In this document: positions 1 to 5,315 of the stretch, piece by piece
How positions within the stretch are numbered: position 1 is the first letter of the stretch
Layout of the letters: every line of letters begins with the position of its first letter
Assembly: GCA_946482345.1 (NCBI GenBank)
Contig: CAMLRJ010000281.1
Span: 1 to 5,315, forward strand
DNA: 5,315 nt
From: an uncultured Cellvibrio sp.
GTDB taxonomy: Bacteria; Pseudomonadota; Gammaproteobacteria; Pseudomonadales; Cellvibrionaceae
Direction: 5' to 3'
Position numbers and translations under genes: made by a program
The notes under the pieces: model-generated
Database searches by the model: none
Seen by the model: only the letters and a program-made list of their open reading frames with translations
What the model was told of the DNA's origin: nothing

Positions 1-2328
1 AGGTGATGAGCCACCGAATGTAACATGATTGCCACCACCTGTTCCCGAGTGACGACCATCCAGCATAAATTTTTCAGTACCCAATCGACACTGGCGTGCG
101 TCCTCATAAAGTTCTTCGGTATTTTTAACCAGATCACTCCAACTTTGCACCGGATGAATATTCACTTCAATAACACCGGGATCGGGCGTAATTAAAAATT
201 TCTTCAAGCGATAATCTTTTGGTGGCTCATAACCTTCAATCACCACCGGCATTTTTAATTCTGCCGCTGTATCTTCAATCGCTTCAATCAATGCAATGTA
301 ATGTTCCAGATAAGTTTGCGGTGGCAAGAAACAATGCATACGACCATCACGCACTTCAAAACACAACGCAGTGCGAATCACATATCCCGCTTCAATATAA
401 TTTTTCTTTTTCTTGCTATCGTTTGTTTTTGATGCTGTTTCAAAACCAACATCAACAATCTCTTCTGCTTTTTCTTTCGTGGCACTCACTGCCCCATCTC
501 CCTTGATGGGAGAGGGTTGGGGAGAGGGTGACGCTTTGCTAACAACTTGTTCCGAAACTGTTTGCTGAATTTTTTCCGATTCCGCCATCAAGACTTTTAA
601 TTGCTGACCACTCGGTGCCAAAGGTTCGCGTTTTGCCAGTGGATCACTTTCCGGTTGATATCGTTCATATTCGTGTTCAGGAAATTCAAGTGAATTCAGC
701 GGTAAACGCAAACCCAATGGAGAATCACCGGGAATTAACATCAGGGCTTCAGTGCGGAATTTCCAGCGGCCGGTTAACCAATTGTGATGCAAATAATTCC
801 ATTCAATGGGTAACACATAACCGATCTCGGTATTTAATCCCTGCATTAATAATTTTGCGATACGACGACGTTCAAGATCATCTTTCAAATCCGCTTTCAG
901 TGGATTGATATTGGCCGGTAATTTTTGTTCTGCCCAAAGATAATAGAGTGTGTCTTCATAAGCAGGCATTAAATGAGCAGGATTCACATCAATTTTTGCA
1001 CAGACTTTTTGTGCGAATTTTTGTGCATCCAAATGTGTAAAACCATAATTTTTATCAACACGCGCCATTAAATCAGGATTGCGCCAGAGTGCTTGACCAT
1101 CGGTTCTCCAGAAACATCCGAGCGCCCAACGTGGTACTTCTTCGCCGGGATACCATTTGCCCTGTCCATAATGCAGCAAACCATTGGGTGCAATTCGTTT
1201 GTGCATGCGTTGCAATAAATCTTTTGCCAAACGCAATTTGTCTGCACCCAGCGCGCCGGTATTCCACTGCTCCGATTCCATATCATCAATCGAAACAAAT
1301 GTTGGTTCACCGCCGGTGGTTAAACGAACATCCTGTTCAATTAATTCTTTATCAACCGCCTGACCCAATGCATTTATTGTTGCCCATTGTTCTGCGGTAT
1401 AGGGTTTGGTTACGCGAGGATCTTCCAAAATTCGGAAGACTTCATTGCTGTAAGAAAAGGTGACTTCGCATTTTCCGGTTGCACCGGTAATAGGCGCAGC
1501 AGAAATGGGATCAGGTGTACATGCTAAAGGAATGTGGCCTTCAGTCGCTAATAAACCGGATGTGGGATCGAGTCCAATCCAACCGGCACCGGGAATAAAA
1601 ATTTCTGTCCAGGCATGTAAATCAGTGAAATCTTTTTCAGGACCACTGGGGCCATCAAGCGCTTTGATATCAGCAGTGAGTTGCACCAAATAACCCGATG
1701 CAAAACGCGCGGCATAACCTAGATGACGAAAAATTTGTACCAACAACCATGCTGAATCGCGGCAGGAACCTTTTGCCAAAGTTAAGGTTTCTTCGCAAGT
1801 TTGAATGCCGGGCTCAAGGCGTACACCATAAGCAATCGCCTGTTGAACTTGTTGATTAATGGTCACCATAAAATCGTTCACATGCCAGGGTTTTTCCGTT
1901 ACCTGACGATGACGAATTTCCGTTTTGATTTTATCGACCCATTTTTTCAACAAAACGCCATTCTCTGTGACTTCAAGATAGGGAATTAACTCGCGTTGTA
2001 ATTGTTCATCGTATTTGAATGGAATATGTTGCGCGTAATCTTCAACAAAAAAATCAAATGGATTAATTGACGTCATGTCGGCAATGACTTCCACGCTGAT
2101 TTTTAGATGTTTGGCTTGTTCGGCAAAAACCAGGCGTGCTTGAAAATTACCAAAGGGATCTTGTTGCCAATTAATAAAATGTTCTTCAGGTTCAACCTTC
2201 AATGAATAACTGTGAATTTTGGTGCGACTATGCGGTGCCGGACGCAAACGCAACACATGCGGGAATAGGGTGGTGAACTGATCAAACTCGTAATGGGTGT
2301 TGTGGTGAATGGCGACGCGTATAGCCAT
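1..2328 (-). CDS. Transglutaminase-like / DUF2126 (putative amidoligase) two-domain protein, 3' end cut off by window
   Basis: The frame is open for 776 codons from ATG at 2328 to the window edge, so the C-terminus is missing; family members as I recall them are roughly 1100 residues. Residues about 2-85 (RVAIHHNTHYEFD onward) match the bacterial transglutaminase N-terminal domain. Residues about 160-260 are the transglutaminase core, with the triad visible as Cys189 in KGSCRDSAW, His238 in DLHAW and Asp254 in GLDPTSG. From about 310 onward the protein is DUF2126-like: LTTGGEPTFV (336-345), a CFEVRDGR block, EGYEPP, DPGVIEVNIHP, and GRHSGTGGGNHVTFGG (758-773). Residues about 580-650 form a Ser/Lys-rich linker carrying a translated repeat. 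No signal peptide is visible, so it is probably cytoplasmic. The family is usually encoded near ATP-grasp and alpha-E proteins and is thought to take part in peptide or amide-bond chemistry; the substrate is unknown. A GGGAA six bases before the ATG supports this start. Family assignment is strong; function is inferred. Confidence 0.93.
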   Translation of the reverse strand, partial: MAIRVAIHHNTHYEFDQFTTLFPHVLRLRPAPHSRTKIHSYSLKVEPEEHFINWQQDPFGNFQARLVFAEQAKHLKISVEVIADMTSINPFDFFVEDYAQHIPFKYDEQLQRELIPYLEVTENGVLLKKWVDKIKTEIRHRQVTEKPWHVNDFMVTINQQVQQAIAYGVRLEPGIQTCEETLTLAKGSCRDSAWLLVQIFRHLGYAARFASGYLVQLTADIKALDGPSGPEKDFTDLHAWTEIFIPGAGWIGLDPTSGLLATEGHIPLACTPDPISAAPITGATGKCEVTFSYSNEVFRILEDPRVTKPYTAEQWATINALGQAVDKELIEQDVRLTTGGEPTFVSIDDMESEQWNTGALGADKLRLAKDLLQRMHKRIAPNGLLHYGQGKWYPGEEVPRWALGCFWRTDGQALWRNPDLMARVDKNYGFTHLDAQKFAQKVCAKIDVNPAHLMPAYEDTLYYLWAEQKLPANINPLKADLKDDLERRRIAKLLMQGLNTEIGYVLPIEWNYLHHNWLTGRWKFRTEALMLIPGDSPLGLRLPLNSLEFPEHEYERYQPESDPLAKREPLAPSGQQLKVLMAESEKIQQTVSEQVVSKASPSPQPSPIKGDGAVSATKEKAEEIVDVGFETASKTNDSKKKKNYIEAGYVIRTALCFEVRDGRMHCFLPPQTYLEHYIALIEAIEDTAAELKMPVVIEGYEPPKDYRLKKFLITPDPGVIEVNIHPVQSWSDLVKNTEELYEDARQCRLGTEKFMLDGRHSGTGGGNHVTFGGSSP
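492..533 (-). repeat. Dispersed palindromic repeat inserted in frame in the DUF2126 gene
   Basis: On the plus strand TCTCCC (497-502) and GGGAGA (508-513) form a perfect 6-bp stem around the loop TTGAT. Two more pairs (494-495 with 515-516) extend it past one mismatch. A GGTTGGGGAGAGGGTGA tail follows. On the coding strand this reads as CCCTCTCCCCAACCCTCTCCC and then the hairpin, the hallmark of a repeat scattered through many gammaproteobacterial genomes (from memory). It is translated as SPSPQPSPIKGDGA, residues 600-613, and keeps the reading frame. It lies in a low-complexity linker between better conserved blocks, where an insertion would be tolerated. Other copies cannot be seen in this window, so membership of the dispersed family rests on recognition alone. 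Confidence 0.75.
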
Positions 2329-2524
2329 AAATAATTCCCGAATATCAATGTGTTCATAAATGGCGCAATTCAGTTTTGGCCATTGCCAAGATGGTGCAAC
2401 TTATGGTTGTTCAATAGCCATCACACTATCCCGAACAGGCCCGGAATACAATAAAGCTATCTGATTAATGCGTACGCAATAAGTGCACCAATCATTTCGA
2501 ATGAAAAGAGTGGAATTTATCTGT
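2329..2524. other. Intergenic spacer between the small membrane gene and the DUF2126 gene
   Basis: These 196 bases hold no convincing gene; a 60-codon minus-strand frame (2401-2583) overlaps the membrane gene and has no recognisable content. I found no GC-rich hairpin followed by a T-run, so a terminator for the upstream operon is not evident. No good -35/-10 pair is visible for the downstream gene; the best is TTGTAT, 17 bases, TAGTGT on the minus strand, which is weak. Minor inverted repeats are TCATT/AATGA (2492-2504, 3-base loop), TTGGC/GCCAA near 2376-2390, and the palindrome at 2465-2482. Confidence 0.7.
2465..2482. promoter_or_regulatory. 18-base imperfect palindrome, possible operator
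   Basis: TGCGTACGCA (2469-2478) is a perfect 10-base palindrome. It is flanked by TTAA and ATAA, which add three further pairs past one mismatch. It lies about 43 bases downstream of the membrane gene stop and about 140 bases upstream of the DUF2126 gene start. A dimeric regulator could bind it, but no regulator or promoter is tied to it and a chance palindrome is possible. Confidence 0.25.
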
Positions 2525-2914
2525 TTAAACGATTGCGCCCAAACTGAAAATGGGTAAATACATGGCAACAAAAAAAGCGACAATCAATACAACACTCAAT
2601 AAAAAATTGAATAATCCCAGTTTGAATAGAATTTTTTGTTGTTCTGGATGAAATAAAAAAGTGAGCCAAATCAAAAGTGGTATGGCGCTTAAATATGAAA
2701 TGAATGTATAAATCGGCGTGACTGTCAGCATCCATTGGGTAAATGCGGATAATTCTGTTCCGAATCCACTAAAAGTTTTAGCAAATTGTGATGTCACTTC
2801 TTCAGTTGGAATTCGAAGCAGAACAAAGGCTATCAGGCAAAGTAGTGTGCAGCCAATTCTTTTTAAAATCGATATATTGCCGGATGACTCAAGAGTTTTA
2901 TTTATGGATTCCAT
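2525..2914 (-). CDS. Small integral membrane protein, three predicted helices, unknown function
   Basis: A 129-residue hydrophobic protein that I cannot assign to a named family. Likely membrane segments are residues about 17-33 (LKRIGCTLLCLIAFVLL), 66-86 and 100-123. The stretch FSGFGTELSAFTQ (48-60) and the extreme C-terminus FVAMYLPIFSLGAIV (115-129) resemble, from memory, the inter-domain linker and the C-terminal end of GspF/PilC inner-membrane proteins. The protein is far too short to be a working GspF. The chosen ATG at 2914 lies 2 bases after the stop of the DUF4253 gene and is preceded by GGTGGGA at good spacing. An ATG at 2938 would add eight residues, overlap the upstream gene by 22 bases, and has a poorer ribosome site. 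The tight spacing implies co-transcription and translational coupling with the DUF4253 gene. It is the last gene of the hipB-hipA cluster. Confidence 0.8.
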   Translation of the reverse strand: MESINKTLESSGNISILKRIGCTLLCLIAFVLLRIPTEEVTSQFAKTFSGFGTELSAFTQWMLTVTPIYTFISYLSAIPLLIWLTFLFHPEQQKILFKLGLFNFLLSVVLIVAFFVAMYLPIFSLGAIV

Positions 2915-2916
2915 TT

Positions 2917-3603
2917 TTAATCCCACCAAAAATACCAAACCTTTTGCTTCAACAATAGCGCAGCAAGATTCGAAACGGTTTCTACACCTTGATCAACAAT
3001 ATCTCCGCAATAGAGATATTGTTCCATGGCTAATTGCATTGCTTCTTCTTGAGTTTGTGGCGGGTTTTCAACCCAGGCTTCGATTATGTCGTGGCTAATA
3101 CCGACAATTTTTGCGCCATATTTTTCTTCCCAATATTTCCAAATTGCACATTGGGCATCAGGTTCCGGGCAATCATTCCAGCCCCCGTATTTAAATAAAG
3201 CGGGAATATGCCAGGCGGCGTCAGCATGAATCTCAACACCGACTAAATCGGCAAGGGGCTTTCCTGTTAATACATTCGTTGCCAAAGAAAAAGAAATGGC
3301 GCCGACGGATTCACTATCGAATTGATAGTCAAATTCATCTTCTTCCATTTCGTCTTCACCAAAATCGGTTTCCATTCCTAACTCATCTTGTGCGTAGCGC
3401 ATTCTGTCCCTGAACCAGGTTTCGACATTTATTTTTAATGAGGTATCGATAATGTCTTGTGGATTGAGTTCTGAATAACTCATGGCCTCTTTTATGGATT
3501 CAATATTATCTTCAGACCCACAAACAATTAATTTCTGATTGGTTTCACTGGCTTTGATGGCTTGATCAAAAGCAGTGGCGGCGTTGAGTTTGATAAATTT
3601 CAT
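2917..3603 (-). CDS. DUF4253 domain protein
   Basis: A 228-residue soluble protein. The C-terminal half (about 120-228) fits DUF4253. It contains HIPALFKYGGWNDCPEP (132-148), then WKYWEEKYGAKIVGISHD, a PPQTQEEAMQLAMEQYLYCGDIVDQG stretch at 181-206, and the closing KVWYFWWD. The N-terminal part is unassigned. It includes an acidic stretch at 78-98 with 12 Asp/Glu in 21 residues, probably a flexible linker. The biochemical role of DUF4253 is unknown to me. The start ATG at 3603 has AGAGG four bases upstream and lies 20 bases after the hipA stop; an in-frame ATG at 3669 would overlap hipA and lacks supporting similarity. Position directly behind hipBA suggests it is an accessory gene of that operon or a passenger; no interaction can be read from sequence. 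Confidence 0.88.
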   Translation of the reverse strand: MKFIKLNAATAFDQAIKASETNQKLIVCGSEDNIESIKEAMSYSELNPQDIIDTSLKINVETWFRDRMRYAQDELGMETDFGEDEMEEDEFDYQFDSESVGAISFSLATNVLTGKPLADLVGVEIHADAAWHIPALFKYGGWNDCPEPDAQCAIWKYWEEKYGAKIVGISHDIIEAWVENPPQTQEEAMQLAMEQYLYCGDIVDQGVETVSNLAALLLKQKVWYFWWD

Positions 3604-3623
3604 AGGGCCTCTGAATACAATAT

Positions 3624-4853
3624 TTATGTTGTCAAATTTGCTAACAGATTTTGCCCGGGAGCAAAACACTTTTCCAATCGATGAATCTGTTCTTCGGGTA
3701 GCATTGCATTACGCATAATGTCTCGCCAGGGAGAGGTAATTTTTTTGACTTGCTGAATAATGGCGTCACGTTCCTGAATACTCAATCCCATTTGTTGGGC
3801 TGCGCCTATTATGTTGTCTTTATTCGGGCTTCTGCCCATAGGCCCAAGGCAAATAGTGTGCGAACCAATAAATGCCGGGTTTGGAACCACATCATATGCA
3901 GGTGCTAAAGAATAATGTTTGTTATCCGGCTTTTTAATCATGGCGTGATTGTGCATATGATCATCGGTATTGCCAACGGCAATATTAAACATCATGCGCC
4001 GGAAAACTTCTTTTTTAACCTGAGTATCATGCGACAGAGAATTGGTAATTTTTGCGATGTGAGTGTAATTAAATGCTTCATCTGTAATATCACGAATGGC
4101 AAAAACATTAATGAGACTGTGTAACGAAATAAAATGCACTACACCTTGTACTGCCCAATCAAAACGTTTTACCAGAACAACATTACCTTGTTGTGTAGGG
4201 ATAATTTTGGTTTCGGCAACATCGATTCCGGCATCACGCGCCATCAGCATGGTGAGATGTTCAACCAGCGGGTTGTCAAATTCGTCACCAATGCGTGGAA
4301 ATTTTGCAATCCACTCTGCGCCATCGTAAAAAATTAATGTTTTTGGACGAGCGCCACCGACAGATGCACCACGCTCAAAATAAATGCGTTGTGATTGATC
4401 CACAATTTCGCCTTTATCAATAGCCTGGGCTATGGCGATCATGTCTTCCAAATGCTCAAAAGCTCGAAAAGGTGCGTCAGCGGGTGGTGAATCTTTGGTT
4501 GCAGTGAAACGTAATGCACCCACACCGGTTCCCGAACTGGCGAGTAAAAATTCGACTTCACTTTGTGGCGGAGGATTCAATAAAGTTTGTAGCAATCGTT
4601 TGCCCCAATGATCGGGGCCACCATCTAAAATAAATCCTGGAATACCGGGATTTTCTTTGTCATAAGGCAAATAAAATTTTTCGTCAGACAATGGAAAATT
4701 AATTGGATCACAAGCAAATGCATCTGCACGATCAAGATAGGATTGCGCGTATTTAAAAACACCTTTATTCAATGTGGTATCGCGCACTGACTGCCCGACT
4801 AAAATAAATTTATCCGGTGCTGTTTTTAAATGAACATAAAAACTTTCGCGCAT
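3624..4853 (-). CDS. hipA: HipA-family serine/threonine kinase toxin
   Basis: A 409-residue protein, close to the roughly 440 of E. coli HipA. Residues about 5-90 (YVHLKTAPDKFILVGQ through PDHWGKRLL) match the HipA N-terminal subdomain. The kinase core follows. GASVGGARPKTLI (162-174) is the glycine-rich loop, with Ser164 at the place of the E. coli autophosphorylated Ser150. EWIAKFP supplies Lys184 for ATP. GNTDDHMHNH (294-303) gives catalytic Asp297 and Asn302, and LAPAYDVVP gives metal-binding Asp321. All key residues appear intact, so an active kinase is expected. E. coli HipA phosphorylates glutamyl-tRNA synthetase and slows translation; the target here is unknown and other HipA-like kinases hit other proteins. 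The ATG at 4853 is 1 base after the hipB stop, the usual coupled arrangement. The frame is open upstream to 4979, but that extension lies wholly inside hipB and is rejected. Confidence 0.95.
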   Translation of the reverse strand: MRESFYVHLKTAPDKFILVGQSVRDTTLNKGVFKYAQSYLDRADAFACDPINFPLSDEKFYLPYDKENPGIPGFILDGGPDHWGKRLLQTLLNPPPQSEVEFLLASSGTGVGALRFTATKDSPPADAPFRAFEHLEDMIAIAQAIDKGEIVDQSQRIYFERGASVGGARPKTLIFYDGAEWIAKFPRIGDEFDNPLVEHLTMLMARDAGIDVAETKIIPTQQGNVVLVKRFDWAVQGVVHFISLHSLINVFAIRDITDEAFNYTHIAKITNSLSHDTQVKKEVFRRMMFNIAVGNTDDHMHNHAMIKKPDNKHYSLAPAYDVVPNPAFIGSHTICLGPMGRSPNKDNIIGAAQQMGLSIQERDAIIQQVKKITSPWRDIMRNAMLPEEQIHRLEKCFAPGQNLLANLTT

Positions 4854-4854
4854 T

Positions 4855-5214
4855 TTAGATATCCAGATCGAGTGATTGATCAAGCGAAGTATCTTGCCGT
4901 TTGCGTACACGCAGTATGGGTTTACGGATCTCCAATGAAGCACCCAAGGTATCATTTTCCGGTTGGGCAAGATTTTCAAATTCGTGCGAAAGGTAGAATA
5001 TTTCCATCAGCTTGACCCAAAAACCCAGAGGAACCTGGCAGTGCCCTGCTTCTATGTGTTTCACCGTGCCGACCGACATGCCGGATTTTTCAGCCAATTC
5101 CGCCTGGGTCCAGCCGCGCCGTTGTCTGGCGAATCGTATTCTTTGTCCCCAGTCTTCAATTCTTGTTCTATCGGAAAGGGAAAGTTGCTCGTAAACGTCA
5201 CTTTTTTTAGGCAT
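4855..5214 (-). CDS. hipB: HipB-type Xre-family antitoxin and operon repressor
   Basis: A 119-residue protein with a Cro/C1-type helix-turn-helix at about 24-77: IRFARQRRGWTQAELAEKSG, then MSVGTVKHIEAG as the recognition helix region. This is the Xre fold used by HipB antitoxins. The tail is unusual in having a basic patch, RKPILRVRKRQ (97-107), followed by an acidic/serine end, SLDQSLDLDI; the C-terminus of HipB proteins often contributes to stability control or HipA contact. It lies immediately before hipA, which is the defining arrangement. In known systems the HipB dimer binds promoter operators and HipA and holds the kinase inactive. The ATG at 5214 is preceded by AAGG about 9 bases upstream and starts the conserved protein with a short N-terminal leader (MPKKSDVYEQ). 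Identity as the cognate antitoxin is inferred from fold and position. Confidence 0.92.
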   Translation of the reverse strand: MPKKSDVYEQLSLSDRTRIEDWGQRIRFARQRRGWTQAELAEKSGMSVGTVKHIEAGHCQVPLGFWVKLMEIFYLSHEFENLAQPENDTLGASLEIRKPILRVRKRQDTSLDQSLDLDI

Positions 5215-5221
5215 ATATATA

Positions 5222-5243
5222 AACCTTATGTCCGATTATGGTT
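5222..5243. promoter_or_regulatory. Imperfect inverted repeat over the hipB leader
   Basis: AACC (5222-5225) and GGTT (5240-5243) pair, as do TA at 5227-5228 and TA at 5237-5238, giving an AACCnTA-TAnGGTT pattern. It covers the predicted transcription start and the ribosome site of hipB, so a protein bound here could block expression. The central part is not symmetric and the site may be coincidental. Confidence 0.2.
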
Positions 5244-5244
5244 A

Positions 5245-5272
5245 AGTATATGAATAAAACGTGATTAGGCAA
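5245..5272 (-). promoter_or_regulatory. Candidate sigma-70 promoter of the hipBA operon
   Basis: On the minus strand TTGCCT (5272-5267) is followed after 16 bases by TATACT (5250-5245), a 4/6 and 5/6 fit to the -35 and -10 consensus. Transcription would begin near 5238, leaving a leader of about 24 bases before the hipB ATG, which holds the AAGG ribosome site. It is the best-matching pair in the region, but no experimental data support it. Confidence 0.5.
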
Positions 5273-5274
5273 GC

Positions 5275-5295
5275 TTGTGTCTCAATGAGTCACAA
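5275..5295. promoter_or_regulatory. 21-base near-perfect palindrome upstream of hipB, candidate HipB operator
   Basis: Arms TTGTGTCTCA (5275-5284) and TGAGTCACAA (5286-5295) flank a central A at 5285; nine of ten positions pair, with only T5280/T5290 mismatched. This symmetry is typical of a dimeric helix-turn-helix regulator site. It ends 2 bases upstream of the proposed -35 box. It does not match the E. coli HipB site (TATCC-N8-GGATA), but operators vary among HipB proteins. It may instead serve a gene beyond the right edge. Confidence 0.5.
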
Positions 5296-5315
5296 AATAG
5301 TCATATATATAGCCT

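Noticed and set aside
497..513. The TCTCCC/GGGAGA hairpin as a transcription terminator
   Set aside because: It is inside a conserved open frame and is followed by no T-run on either strand.
1089..1463. 124-codon open frame on the plus strand
   Set aside because: It is antisense to the clearly conserved transglutaminase/DUF2126 gene and encodes a sequence without domain character; a shadow frame.
2492..2504. TCATT/AATGA hairpin as terminator of the hipBA operon
   Set aside because: The stem is short and AT-rich and no T-run follows on the minus strand.
2401..2583. 60-codon minus-strand frame in the spacer beginning MSLFLLPCIYPFSVWAQ, superficially like a signal peptide
   Set aside because: Its hydrophobic start is just another frame of the membrane gene's last helix, and the rest shows no supporting pattern.
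2718..3098. 126-codon open frame on the plus strand
   Set aside because: It is antisense across the junction of the DUF4253 and membrane genes, with no recognisable protein features.
3604..3669. N-terminal extension of the DUF4253 protein to an ATG at 3669
   Set aside because: It overlaps the hipA end by 46 bases, while the ATG at 3603 has a good AGAGG ribosome site.
4854..4979. N-terminal extension of hipA to an upstream in-frame ATG at 4979 (42 more residues)
   Set aside because: It lies inside hipB in another frame, has no HipA similarity, and the ATG at 4853 directly follows the hipB stop and begins the recognisable HipA N-terminus.

Overview
The window looks like a chromosomal segment of a gammaproteobacterium with moderate GC content. 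Evidence for this is the codon use, the presence of a two-domain transglutaminase/DUF2126 protein, and a dispersed palindromic repeat with CCCTCTCCC cores of a kind common in that class. A Cellvibrio-like marine or soil group is a plausible guess, but nothing here proves the genus. All five supported genes lie on the minus strand, so the order of transcription runs from the right end of the window to the left.

Right part (about 5315 down to 2525): a promoter and palindrome region is followed by four tightly packed genes. These are hipB (Xre-type antitoxin/repressor), hipA (Ser/Thr kinase toxin with its key kinase residues present), a DUF4253 protein, and a small three-helix membrane protein. 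The gaps are 1, 20 and 2 bases, so the four very probably form one operon. The first two are a HipBA-type toxin-antitoxin module: HipB should neutralise HipA and repress the promoter. The last two genes are passengers of unknown function, and their link to the toxin-antitoxin pair is the most unusual feature of the window. The small membrane protein carries two short motifs reminiscent of GspF/PilC inner-membrane proteins of type II secretion and type IV pili.

Middle (2524 to 2329): a 196-base spacer with no gene and no clear terminator or promoter. It contains an 18-base imperfect palindrome.

Left part (2328 to 1): the first 776 codons of a large gene, still open at the window edge. It encodes an N-terminal transglutaminase-like cysteine-peptidase module (Cys189, His238, Asp254) joined to a DUF2126 (putative amidoligase) region. 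A copy of the dispersed palindromic repeat sits in frame inside a low-complexity linker of this protein and is translated as SPSPQPSPIKGDGA. No tRNA, rRNA, CRISPR array or insertion sequence was seen.
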